DNA of 64,000 nucleotides from Ophiocordyceps camponoti-saundersi (nom. inval.) (lineage: Eukaryota > Ascomycota > Sordariomycetes > Hypocreales > Ophiocordycipitaceae). Within the stretch, counting starts at the first letter, position 1. Each line of letters starts with the position of its first letter. Below the pieces are notes generated by a model. The model did no database searches, had not been told where the DNA came from, and worked only from the letters and a program-made list of their open reading frames with translations. Both the position numbers and the translations under genes were made by a program. Where the stretch lies: assembly GCA_003339415.1 (NCBI GenBank), contig PDHQ01000075.1, forward strand, positions 82,855 through 146,854, read 5' to 3'. Of this stretch, positions 33,783 through 43,867 are shown piece by piece.

Positions 33783-34249
33783 TCTATAAAAGCCGTCTTT
33801 ATAAAAGAAACATCAAGACACTTTCTTCACAAGAAGAAAGAACAATTAAATAACTGCCTCTTTTTCTCTCCGTCTTCTCTCCTTCTCCCTCCTCTCCTCT
33901 CTCCTCCTCTCCCTCCTCTCCTCTCAACTTCAACCATCAACCACAAACAGACTCAACTCTCCGCGCCGAAAACTGAGTTTGTTTCGTTCCGCTAGCCGAA
34001 CAGGCGGAACGTAATTGCCATGAAGTTTATTATCTGCATGTCTGTATGTGAGTGTTAACTCAACTCAACTCTGTCAACTTGACTCAACTCAACTCAACTC
34101 TATGTTAGTAAGTAAGTTATAACTAACCCCCCCTCTCCCTTTTCCCCCACGCGCCCTACATACATGCTGCAGACGGTCAACCTACAGGTAATTTCTCCGA
34201 GAGAAGGGGGGGGAGGGGGATCTTTTACAGCTGCGTTTTTGTATGTAAC
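33783..34249 (+). other. Promoter-like segment with possible tiny spliced ORF
   Basis: Two TATAAAAG elements (about 33785 and 33800) are followed by a CT-rich tract (33856-33935), an A/C-rich leader, an 8-bp hairpin and then ATG at 34021 (MKFIICMS) running straight into a GTATGT donor. Possible further exons are ACGGTCAACCTACAG after a CTGCAG acceptor near 34172 and a few codons ending in TAA near 34248. The arrangement looks like a transcribed gene, but the peptide would be only about 18-20 residues, so this may be a non-coding RNA, a degenerate gene or chance. Confidence 0.25.
33985..34011. other. Inverted repeat, 8-bp stem with 11-nt loop
   Basis: CGTTCCGC at 33985-33992 pairs perfectly with GCGGAACG at 34004-34011. 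It lies 10 bp before the ATG at 34021 and could form an RNA hairpin or be a palindromic binding site. Confidence 0.6.
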
Positions 34250-34699
34250 CGGTTATATGTGTCAACTTGAGTCTGGAAGTTTCCCTCTTTTCCTCTATCA
34301 ATCAACCTCTTCTACAGTTCACTTCACTAACTACGTGCATACGTACCTGCATACAGTTACAAACCCTGAGAGTAGATTAAGCTGATACACAGCCATCACT
34401 TTCTATTCACAACCTAGCCCAGTCTACAAACATATATACAGCAGAAAGAAATCGATTGAGAGGGTCAAAGGACACCACGCAAGTAGGTATATAAGTACAC
34501 ACATCTCAAGACGTGTTCTCAGCTCCCGCACACTGCCTTTCCCTCTAACCTAGTTTCCCCCCCCCTTTCAGAATGACGTTAGTTCCCGTCTGCAAGAGCA
34601 TGCATGCAAAGAGAGACAAAAAAAAAAGAGCCATTTTTCCAACCAAATCCTTTTTCCTTTCCTATTCTAGTTCCGGTCCCATGCCAGCTCCTATAGGCC

Positions 34700-34735
34700 T
34701 CCTTCTCCTCCTCCTCCTCCTCCTCCTCCTCCTCC
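34700..34735. repeat. CTC trinucleotide microsatellite
   Basis: About ten uninterrupted CTC copies. Confidence 0.9.
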
Positions 34736-35250
34736 CCCAAGTATAGAGCATCAGACTTACATGCAGTGCTGATATTGTTTCCTTTCTTATAGTAAGAGGG
34801 TATAGTATTGAGGGGATTACATGCATGCCTACCTACATTAACATACATGCATGCATCTTGAGATGAAGCTTCTTCTTCCTTTGCCGTCTTTTTGCCAAGT
34901 TTAGACCTTTTTTTCCTTTCTTTCGCTTCTCGGCTTGAGAGCCGGCAAAGTATATAAAGAGGTTGTAAAGATCCCCCTTTTCCGCCCGTCTCTTTCTACG
35001 ATGCAGTAGCAGCAGCAGCAGCAACAAAGAAAAGCAAGTTGCCAGTCTCTTTTCCTTCTTCACCTCACACATGTCCTTTAACCTGTTACTACTCTCTTCC
35101 CCGCTCTTCATCCTTCAACTCTAAGAGCCAAGAAGAGAAAGAGAGAGAGGAGAGAAAGAGAAAGAGGAGAAGACAGAGTTACTTCTCAACTTGACAACTC
35201 AACTCAACTAACTCACTACTTACACACCCAAACCCCCCCCCCCATAAACC

Positions 35251-35868
35251 ATGTACACAACCATAGCCATAGCCATAACCATAACCCTCTCCTACCTCCT
35301 CACAATCGCCACCGCCCACGAATTCGACGGAGCATGCATCTTCAGAAACCACAGATGCAAATGGCGCGGCCGCCTCCTAGGAAGCTTCTGCACGCGAAGC
35401 CTCGCCATCCGCATCGACCGAGACCCCTACCCTCAACGCGTCGCCACGACGCAATACCTCAAGAAGTCCGACATCTGCAGGGAGAAGTCGGACGGCGTGA
35501 ACCCGGGCCCGGACTGCTGTCGGGCGTACGGCAAGAACTGCATGGTGGGCTATCAGGAGCTGTGGTGCGAAAAGTTCCCCGTGAGGGCCAGGACCGTTTG
35601 GGGCGTGCCGCATAATCGGGATACGTGCGCTTATCAGGATCGCGTCTGTCAGTGGTATGGCTCTTCCTTGTCGTGTGGGGGATCTGAGTTCTCGCAGATG
35701 GAGTGGAATCGCTATCATGACTATCAGCGGCAGCTCGTCCTCTCTACTGAGTACGCTTCGATTTCGACGATTTGCAAGAGGAAAGGGTTGGCGAACCCGG
35801 GCAAGGAGTGCTGTAAGATGTACGGGACTGGTTGTCTGCTTGGGTATAAACGATTATGGTGCTACTGA
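35251..35868 (+). CDS. Secreted protein with two tandem 8-cysteine domains
   Basis: A single exon, 205 aa. Residues 1-22 are a signal peptide (MYTTIAIAITITLSYLLTIA…). The rest is two copies of one domain. Copy 1 has cysteines at 29, 36, 47, 76, 89, 90, 97 and 106; copy 2 at 126, 133, 142, 175, 187, 188, 195 and 204. The shared pattern is C-x6-C-x8/10-C-x28/32-C-x11/12-CC-x6-C-x8-C. Shared words are C-K/Q-W near the second Cys, NPG-x-x-CC, YG-x-x-C and GY-x-x-LWC at each end. The two copies have diverged elsewhere, so the duplication is old. I know no named family with this pattern. Secretion, high cysteine content and internal duplication are effector-like features, but function is unknown. 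No membrane anchor or GPI signal is seen. Confidence 0.85.
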   Translation: MYTTIAIAITITLSYLLTIATAHEFDGACIFRNHRCKWRGRLLGSFCTRSLAIRIDRDPYPQRVATTQYLKKSDICREKSDGVNPGPDCCRAYGKNCMVGYQELWCEKFPVRARTVWGVPHNRDTCAYQDRVCQWYGSSLSCGGSEFSQMEWNRYHDYQRQLVLSTEYASISTICKRKGLANPGKECCKMYGTGCLLGYKRLWCY

Positions 35869-36064
35869 GGCATGTTTCCTTTCACATACATATATATATA
35901 CTCATGCGTATATATACACTTATATAGACACACACATACTCACAGTCAACTAGCAACTCTATAATCTTGAAGGAAGGGGTAATATATTATATACTACATC
36001 TAGAGGTTGCAAAACAGTATGCCGTTAGTTGTCGGTTATCAACATCAACGACAACCTCACTTCC

Positions 36065-38007
36065 CTAACCAACCCCCCTAAAAGACATGAAACTCCTCCG
36101 CGGCGTAACAACAAACTTGTCCTCACGACAAACCAGACTCAAAGGCCTCTCAAGACAAGTCCCCTCATACCTCGAGACAACCTCATACAGCACCAGCCTC
36201 ATAACCAGATTCGCAAAATGCTGACCCATACACTTCCGAGCCCCAACCCCATACCCAACCTGACAATAGCGATAGTCCGCCCTCGAAAGCCTCTCGAACC
36301 GATCAGGATAAAAGTCACGACCGTCGACGTAGCGGATGCCCTCGCCCTCGGAAACGGCCTGCGACCAGATTGGAGAATAGACCGAGACGCGCTTCCAATC
36401 TATCGTCACGTCCGTCCCGGCTGGGATGTGGAAGCCGGCTATGAGCTTATCAGTCGGTGCGCGCTCGCAGAATGTAAACCCTAAAGCTCGTCCGTCAGTC
36501 TTTCTCTGATCCTCTCAGTCGTGATGCTTCTTTCACGAACAGATTGACGGGCAGACACGGCGGGACTCGAGGCAGCAAAAGTCCAAGTAGGTATCGGATG
36601 CTGCCAAGTATTGATCGACGTTGTCCTGGTGCGCCTCCATCTCCTTTCGGAGCTTGGCTTGTACAGCCGGTTCAGCTCCGACGTTGAGAAGAAGATGTGT
36701 AAGTGCCGAGGCTGCGACGTCGAGGTTTTCAAATAAGATTTCGTCGATGGTGTGAAGGCACTGGTTCGGTTGATCAGCTTGAGAGTTGAGATGGGCGTGG
36801 GTTAGTTGTTGATAATCTTCACCTGCTTCATGCTGATGATAGGGCTGTTTGCTCTTTGGGCTTCTTCCGGAGAGGACAGTTATCATTCTGCTGTTGAAGG
36901 CCTTCAGTCAATCATCGATCAACAACTAGCCAATGCCTCAGGTTACCTTTTCGGCCATTCTCACGTTGAAAGACCGGAAGCGTGAAGAGAACCAATCAAG
37001 CTGCCTATTCGCCTCCGTCGGCAGCAAGGCGTACAGTCGTGATATCATGTGAGAAGACAAGAAGCTGTTATTCCCCAGTCGAAGCCTCACATCAGTCAAG
37101 GTCGTCAGTTCCTTCATTGCCTTGAGAGAAGATGTTAGGAGCCGGTGTCATCGCTCAGTCGACGGACAGCAAACCTCGTCATCTAGACACTTCCCATACA
37201 GTGAGAGACCGACAAGCTTCAGAGGCAGTTCAGACCAATGCTGGCCTATGTCGACGTATTCTCCCTCGTCTTTTATCGGCAGATTCGTCAACCATTTCTG
37301 TACCTCTGTGCGGAAATCTGGAAGTAGGCGCATCGTCCGTCTGGAGGTGAAGATGGGATCGAATAGGGATCGTATCGTCGTCCAGGTATGATCGCTTTGG
37401 GCCCCGACGCAATGACCTAGGAGTCTTGACACAATGGTTAACATGATGTTCTAGTTAGTTCTGGCCTTGGAACTCACCGATGGAAGAAGTATCCCATATT
37501 GCCATCCGGTGCTTTCCAGTGATCTATCTACGCTTGTTAATGCTGTAAGTGATGTATGACATGCTGTTTGGTGACGTGCCTCTACTATCTCCCGCGTGAT
37601 ATTGCCTCAGTTGCTCGGGAGAACAGAGAACGACTTCCAGACGGGAACCGTTGCGTATCATATAAGGATCACCAGAAGCCAGTCGATGGCCTTGATCGGA
37701 TAGTTGACTCCTAACTCTTGATGAGGAACATGATGAGGTGCGTATGCGTGAACTTTGGGTACACCTACCCATGGGTAAAGCGACGGACTCGGGCATCGCC
37801 TGGGATTTCCATCATTTTTCTTTCCATCCAGGTTGAAGCATTTGGGTTTCTGTTGTGAGAGGGTTAGTTATGTTAGGTGTGGTTTGAATGAGGCGGACTG
37901 ACTCGGGTGCTGGTTCGGATCGTTACTATCACGGTGAAGGAGATGAGAATGACGGTGCTGAGGAGCGCTGTGAGGGAGATGTGGGTGTTGAGAAGACTTT
38001 CGAGCAT
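36065..38007 (-). CDS. Cytochrome P450 monooxygenase, multi-exon
   Basis: The gene is split by many introns. The ATG at 38007 starts a membrane anchor (MLESLLNTHISLTALLSTVI…) ending at a GTCAGT donor (intron 37850-37902). Then follow pieces with IRNGSRLEVVLCSPEQL (near 37650), LGHCVGAQSDHTWTTIRSLF (near 37400), DEILFENLDVAASALTHLL (I-helix region, near 36750), the K-helix ExxR in CLESRRVCPS (near 36555), then FTFCERAPTDKLIAGFHIP. The last exon has RDFYPDRFERL and the heme loop VGYGVGARKCMGQHFANL, stop at 36065. The intron between ESRRVCPSI and WFTFCE (GTTCGT…CTTTAG) reads well. The joins in the first 100 codons are uncertain. The I-helix lacks the usual A/G-G-x-D/E-T (it reads LDVAASAL), seen in some atypical P450s. 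It is next to an O-methyltransferase and near an NRPS-like gene on the same strand, so a tailoring role is plausible. Confidence 0.8.
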
Positions 38008-38361
38008 GATGGAAGGCTAGATTGGTAGTAGTAGACGGGCGTCTACGATGGTGTTTCTACGGTATGTTGTTGAGGAAGATGGAGAGGGAGGAGGAGAAAG
38101 GAGGAGGAGGAGAAGGTGGAGGAGGAGAAAGGACAGACGCATATACACGTGCATAGATAGATGTGAGATGTCTGTTATTTCCCCTACGTAATGACGTGTC
38201 ACCTCTATCCTATGCATGTACATATGCGGGCTCTCCCAAGTTGCTCAAGGGTTGAAGTCGTTAGTTACAGAACGGCTCTCAACCACAACCTCACACAGCC
38301 ACTCGCTACTTCAGAGACAACTACGCTATACGTCTACACAAGCCAATATCCCCCTGAAGCA
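38008..38361. other. Intergenic region between P450 and methyltransferase
   Basis: About 350 bp that must hold the P450 promoter and methyltransferase 3' flank. It has a purine-rich GGAGGA tract at about 38078-38128. Confidence 0.4.
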
Positions 38362-39490
38362 TCACACCAACCGACACTCGATAATCACCTCGTCCCCCAA
38401 GTTCCTCCAGGTAGAAGCCACAACTAAGCCAGCCTTAACCACCAAAGCCTCAAAGTCGCTCTGCGTCCTCTGCCTGGAATTAAAGCAAGACAGGACAAGC
38501 AGATCCAACCTACTGGTAAAAGCAGCGCCCCAGTTTCGCAGAAGAGGTTCTGGGGCGAGAAAAGGTTCGTTCTCGGATCCTTCGTCATCGCTTCTATACG
38601 TCGTCTGGACGATGTGCTCGCATATCAAGACCTTGCTGCTGCGGGACATTGCCTCTGAGAGGTTACGTAGGATAAGGACGGCTTGACTATCCGACCAGTC
38701 GTGTAGAACGTGACGAAGGAAGTAGATGTCTGCGCCTGTGGTTTCGTTTGGTTGGAAGAAGTTCTGCGTCTGGAACGTTGCTCGCTTGGATTGTGAGACG
38801 AGAGGGAATCGATCGTGAAGGAACTACAGGTCTTGTTAACCTTCAGCCTTCATCTGATACCTGCTTGGAGACACGCCTTTAAGAACCTTTCCTCGTTCTC
38901 TGGACGATCCTGCACCGTCACTCGCAAGTTGCGAAACTTGTTCACGATGGGCAACGTCGCTCCCCCGACGCCGCCTCCGACGTCGACTACCATGGTGCCA
39001 TCCGGCTCATCCATCCAAGGGTAAACTAAACACGTCAACACAAGGCATCACTAACACACCAACAACACGAAGCAACGACTCACGAGCGAGATACTGCTCC
39101 TCGTTGAAACCCTTTCCCGCACAGGCTTTCGCCGCTCTTTCACCGAGGTCAGGACGGACCCTTTCCCAGTACTGGAACATGTTGAGATCCGTCTGGTAGG
39201 CAATGTTAAAGGCTGCCTTGTTATCTGCGTCGGAGCCTCTAAAGCCCGGCCGGTGAAGAGCCTCCCACGTCTTGCATGAAGAAAGACGCTGTTCTTCCGC
39301 GCTGAGTCGTATAACTCGTGAGTTGAGAAGCCGAGTTTGAGGTGGAGGGGAGGAAAACTTACCAGAGGCCGACGAGAGCCCGTCTCGACTCGCTACACAG
39401 CAGTAGCGACAACTCATTGTTCTCGTATACGTCTGCAGCCACTTCGTTGAAGACGTGGATGTTGCAGAGGGCTCGCAAATGTCTCGACAT
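38362..39490 (-). CDS. SAM-dependent O-methyltransferase (COMT type), possibly truncated
   Basis: Readable exons are 39490-39363, 39301-39084, 39025 to about 38884 and about 38826-38362. They give NIHVFNEVAADVYENNELS, then ALHRPGFRGSDADNKAAFN, then YPWMDEPDGTMVVDVGGGVGG (the SAM-binding glycine motif), then NFFQPNETTGADIYFLRHVLHDWSD with the catalytic His. It ends with the usual C-terminal methyltransferase block (SDFEALVVKAGLVVAST). Introns of 61 and 58 nt join cleanly. Two oddities: the protein starts about 100 residues into the normal family sequence, so the N-terminal dimerisation part is missing or lies in an exon I could not find. In addition, exons 3 and 4 do not join in frame with a GT donor; a GC donor at KFLK or a one-base shift is needed. 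It may be a decaying gene or a misread stretch. The context suggests methylation of the product of the neighbouring NRPS-like enzyme. Confidence 0.7.
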
Positions 39491-39997
39491 CTTATCAGCT
39501 TCGACTGATGGTCATACGAATGCGTAAGTGTCCATCAGCTTGTCTTATCACGGCGGCAAGAGGAGAGAGGCGATACGAGGGTATCTGAGCCGACTGCTGG
39601 CTACCTACCTTGTTGTAGGGTTACCTCGTCACATACATGATCTGCATAGGTATGTATGATGTGGCCTTGAACGTGTTCGATGTATGGATGGATGGAAATT
39701 GCTTCGGCTAGTTACGGCCATGTCCGACCTTGAGCTCTGGGCATTATAGGTAACGGATATGAACTATGGCTTGTTGATGCCTTTCGCACTCCAGTCTTGT
39801 CATGCTGTGGAGGAGCCCGTGACCACTGTTCTGTTAACAAGCTTCCCACCAGGTGGTGAGTTGAAAGCTGCCGTATAAGGCTCAAGCCCCCTTATCATGC
39901 TCATGCCTCCTTTCAGGTTCAGACACAAGGACAGACACATCTCTGAGATGCCTCTCCTTCTCTCCATCGTATCAAATCTCACAGCCAACAACTCATC
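39491..39997. other. Divergent region upstream of the methyltransferase
   Basis: In the minus direction a CATCAG acceptor sits 14 bases before the methyltransferase ATG and leads in frame into EADKMSRHLR, so a lost or unrecognised upstream exon probably existed. No such exon is readable in this 500 bp, which instead contains stops and CCTA/CATA words. Confidence 0.4.
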
Positions 39998-41274
39998 ATG
40001 ACAACCATCATCTTCCCCACAACCGACAAGGCAGCCGGCCCACGAAAGAGAAGGATGTACTGCACCATCCTATCCGACATCGTCCGCGCAACTCACGACG
40101 CCATCGACTCGTTGGAAACCTTTGCCAGCTTGGTAAACGGGACTGTCTCACATGGGTTTAGCAAGTTTGACGCCCACGTTGGAGAGACGGGGTGTCATCT
40201 TCGTGCCACGATGCTGGTTGACCTGTTCCTCGATAGAGGTTGTCGAAGGCTGGACTGGATCGGGACGACGATTCAGCAGTTGCTTACCATCCGGAGAAAT
40301 GCTGAGCAGCTGTGTTTGGCTTTGACGAGGGATCGGGAAGATGCGACTGCGTTTGGACTTGGTTCTCAACAGGAGGAGCTGGAACATATCGTCGAGACTC
40401 TCTCGGGTATGGAACCGTATATCGTCTCTTTCATCTGACACTCGGTGAATACACGCAAGCAGGCCCCTGTATCTCTACAGCCACACGCTATCACGGTACA
40501 AGAAGTTCTTCATCGGTCAAAACGGTGGCGGCTGCCGCTTGTCAATCGACTCGGTAGCCGAACGGACGCAACGACTGATGCAGCCGTTTTGGCACGCCGG
40601 AAGCAAGGAATACAGCGTCGCCAACAAGTCGCGTATCAAGAGGGAACTGGTCTCGTTGCAGGTTTGACTTTCTCGCTTGAGCTGCAGCTGGCTTCACTCG
40701 CTGTCTTTACGGATATCGGCCGAGTCTGTGTTTTCGAGGTAGGTGTTGGTTGTGTTTAAGACCGTCGTCTCTGCTCGTCTGAAGCCTCACCGTGAGAGTT
40801 TCATAACAGCGTTGTTCGTACTTCGGTCCGGACATCGGAGAAGGGCATCTCTGCTACAGCCTGTTTCCCGACTTTCGTACTCCTCAGAGAGGCTTGGGCT
40901 GCTTCGAGAAGAGGCATCGTCTTGGTTGACCGTCACTTTTGTCCTCAAGGTGAGAAAGAAGCATACAGAATGACTTGAAGCCTTCCATGACAACTGCATA
41001 CATAGGCTGGCACTTCAACGTCTTCAACTGCCTCCTCAGAAACACCCATCAACGACGTCCTCCAGATAGACCATACGATAAGGTGAAATGGCATCTACGA
41101 GTTACAGACATAAAGTCACTGAGACAAACTCACGATGCTCTACCCACGATCGTCATGATGGGCAACAGTATCGACGGTTCCAACACGGATTACATCTAGC
41201 GAGTACAACAACACGATGCTACGAGTCCCCGTCAAGCGTCGAAGCCTCATAGAAGCGACTCCTGCATGAACAAC
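39998..41274 (+). CDS. Unknown multi-exon gene in the putative metabolite locus
   Basis: Exon 1 (39998-40416) and exon 2 (40481-40661) are well supported. Their join (donor GTATAT, 64-nt intron with a CTGAC branch site, acceptor CTACAG) gives a continuous 200-codon reading …ETLSGMEPHTLSRYKKFFIG…. The N-terminal half is helical and regular (ILSDIVRATHDAIDSLETF, LDWIGTTIQQLLTIRRNAEQ, EELEHIVETLSGMEP) and exon 2 reads CRLSIDSVAERTQRLMQPFW and NKSRIKRELVSLQ. After 40661 the exon borders are unclear. Candidate coding pieces are SARLKPHRESFITALFVLRS (about 40770-40830), TSSTASSETPINDVLQIDHT (about 41010-41075) and a last piece ending near 41274. Helical, charged N-terminal domains like this occur in fungal STAND/ankyrin proteins, but I cannot name the family. 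There is no signal peptide. Confidence 0.45.
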
Positions 41275-42109
41275 AGCCGCCATCTATCAGCCTTACTAGC
41301 AGCAGACCACGACCACCTATCAACAGCCTTTTTCGCCGTGCACCAAACATACTCGTTCCCCGTCCAAGGAATAGATACTGTTGTCGACTGTGTGATTGGG
41401 TGTGAGAGTAGCGAGAAAGACAAGAGAGGAGAGGAAGAGAGAAAAACCCCTGGCTCCCCGTAAGTTGGAAGAACAAGGGTGATATGCATATGCATACCTA
41501 CCAGTAGTTTAAAGCCAGAAGCGAATTCCTACCCCGTCTGCACGTGGCATCGTGTAACAACAACCCTCGTCTCTCGGAGTCCCATCAACCCAAGCCGGAC
41601 TCTATTAAGTCTCTCCAGCCAATGTAATCTAGTTAAGAGGAGTGGTAAGAGAAGAACTGAATGTCGTATAGGAAATGAGAGGAGAGAGAGACTCTCGTTG
41701 GTTGAATACGAAGAGATCCGCCAATATAGCAACGAGAGAAAGGACAAGAATCAGCATATTTTCTTTACACGACGGAACCCCATGTTTTTCAGTGGAGAGG
41801 GAACACGAAGCAGGGGGTCTATTATTGCTCCATCCCGTCAGGCTTGCAAGTTGCATCTACATACATATATACGCCTCCCAGAGACGTCATATAGTTACTG
41901 AGTGTCTGTGTATGCGTATATATATATATATATCCATCTATATATATTCACTTACATACCGGGGGCAGCTTCGAGAAGGATACACGATGAAAGAGAGATG
42001 CTTCTTTTAAGATATAAGATCATCTTCCTCCTCCTCCTCCTCCTCTCTTCACGATAACCTCAACATACACTCACACTCACACTCACCCCCATACACAACC
42101 CATCCCATC
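41275..42109. other. Intergenic region, promoter of the gene at 42110
   Basis: No gene. A TA microsatellite lies at about 41919-41934 and a CTC/CTT run near 42027-42047, the latter likely in the leader of the next gene. Confidence 0.4.
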
Positions 42110-43126
42110 ATGAAACCATCCCAACCACAAAGCCTCCCCCATCTCCTCCTCCTCACAACCCTCCTAACAACCACCCTCCACCCAACAAGCCTCCAAGCCA
42201 AAGCCCAAGGCCAATCCCACTCAACCCCCACAACCGACAACACGATCCCAAACGACCACTACCATGCCCCCCTCCACCAACGGCTACGAATCCCAAACGA
42301 GCCCCCCGTGCCAGAAGTAGCGCCCGGCCTCCTCCTCTCCGCCAAAGGAAGATACGAGTTCCAAGGCCCAGCAAGCGGGATAGCCAAAGTGCCCCAAACA
42401 GCCGAGCAGATGAAATCCCATCTCGGCACGTTAGAAAACGACGTGTGGCAACGAGAGACGAGGCTCGGTCTCAACAGCCCTACGAAATCCGCCGCCAGCC
42501 TCGACGATAAAGAGCTGGATAATAGGATTCAGGACTCGGCGAGGGCGCAGCACGCGGCGTGGAAGCTGTTCAAGTCGGAGAAGAGCGAGAGCTTTCGTCA
42601 TGAGTCGGTTCAGATTGGGATTCTCACCCTCAAGTATCGACAGATTGCAGACTTGAAGAGGGACTTGAAAGACGTCGAGGCTCTGAAAGCGGGAGAAGTC
42701 GACACCGGTAGAAGTAGTCCCCCGTTAAGTCCCGGCTCATACACCTCTTCCAACTCACAAGAGCAACAACCGTCAAGACCACAACCAACGAGAAAGCCAC
42801 CAACGCCAAAGAAAGACCCCGTACGACCACCGCGCGCACCTCCAAAGCACGAGCCAGTCAGTCCGCCTCAGCCTCCACCGCTAGGCCCGCCTCGACGTAA
42901 GGAGCTATCGGTGCAGTCGTTTAAAGGAGAGGATAACAACGGCGCGGCAGCGTTTTCGTCGTCGTCGTCGGCGGCTTCGGCGAAGAAACCGAGTGCTCCT
43001 CCGCCGAGGAAGCCGGTTACACAGCAGCCTCAGCGGTATGGCTTTACGCCGCCTAAGAATCAGGTTCAGAATCAGGCTATGGGGCTCAAGGTTGTTAGGG
43101 GTTCTTTTCGGACGACTTCTGTGTGA
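42110..43126 (+). CDS. Secreted proline-rich protein of unknown function
   Basis: A single exon, 338 aa. Residues 1-31 look like a signal peptide with a leucine/threonine-rich core (LLLLTTLLTTTLHPTSLQAKA). Residues 75-210 are helical and charged (GTLENDVWQRETRLGLN, AQHAAWKLFKSEKSESFRHE, ILTLKYRQIADLKRDLKD) and may form a coiled coil. The C-terminal 130 residues are Pro/Ser/Lys-rich with SH3-ligand-like words (PPRAPPKHEPVSPPQPPPLG, SAPPPRKP) and a poly-Ser run coded by TCG repeats. I recognise no domain. The codon pattern changes sharply from C-ending in the first 70 codons to mixed later. The poly-proline part is more typical of a cytosolic scaffold, so the signal peptide call could be wrong. 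Confidence 0.6.
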   Translation: MKPSQPQSLPHLLLLTTLLTTTLHPTSLQAKAQGQSHSTPTTDNTIPNDHYHAPLHQRLRIPNEPPVPEVAPGLLLSAKGRYEFQGPASGIAKVPQTAEQMKSHLGTLENDVWQRETRLGLNSPTKSAASLDDKELDNRIQDSARAQHAAWKLFKSEKSESFRHESVQIGILTLKYRQIADLKRDLKDVEALKAGEVDTGRSSPPLSPGSYTSSNSQEQQPSRPQPTRKPPTPKKDPVRPPRAPPKHEPVSPPQPPPLGPPRRKELSVQSFKGEDNNGAAAFSSSSSAASAKKPSAPPPRKPVTQQPQRYGFTPPKNQVQNQAMGLKVVRGSFRTTSV

Positions 43127-43867
43127 TTCGATGAGAAGTTGGTTGTGGCGATCGGGTTTTTCTCTTGTATCATATGCCGCGGGGTGTAAGTCTAGTTGTC
43201 TAGTTGTGTGAATGCCTTGATCGTCAGTTGGAGACGGTCTATTCAGGTCTAGAAGCTGTCTTCTTCAGTGAGACGGGGTGATAGGGAGGGTGGGTTAGGT
43301 AGGTTGGCCAATAGTCAGCGTAACGCTGAGATTCAATAGAGACGTTACAGGCAGTTTGAAAGTCGATACACTCCTATGACGACGTCTCAGAGAGATATAC
43401 GAGAGTTTGCTTGCTACATGACCTCGACTACTACCTCAACCTCAGGCAACTCCTCCTAAACAGCTGCTGTATCCTGAGAAAGGAAAAGTCCAAGTTCAAT
43501 ATAATAAACATCGTCACTTCTACGTCAGCCCAGACTCGATTCGAAACTACCACGTCAAACCCCGTCGTTGGGAACAAGGTCCGATATGGATGAATGTCTT
43601 GGATCAACCTACAGACTGTTTCTTCGTAAGGGAAAGAAGCAAAAGCCTCATAGGATATTACCATCTCTACTCTCTACAAAGGCCATACTCACAACCATCT
43701 CAAGAAAACAGGGATAACCTCAAGTAAAGGCCTTTAACACAAACGTAAACATGACCCTATAGACATATACTATACAACATATATAGAGAGAACTAGAGAA
43801 AAGTCCCAAACAAAGCTCATGATAACACATGGAAACTCATCTCTCATCCAACCCAGCCTTCCCCCCT
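43127..43867. other. Convergent 3' flanks
   Basis: About 740 bp between two convergent genes; a TATA-like and AT-rich stretch lies near 43755-43795. No gene is seen. Confidence 0.4.

Larger units (their letters stand above)
32795..35250. other. Intergenic region with leader-like DNA and simple repeats
   Basis: Contains an A/G-rich stretch at about 33240-33410, an ATGG microsatellite, AACTC pentamer repeats at 34060-34105, a CTC microsatellite and many CCTA/CATA words. A promoter-like segment at 33783-34150 is listed separately. A 234-codon frame on the minus strand at 32902-33606 is low complexity and was not called. Confidence 0.45.
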
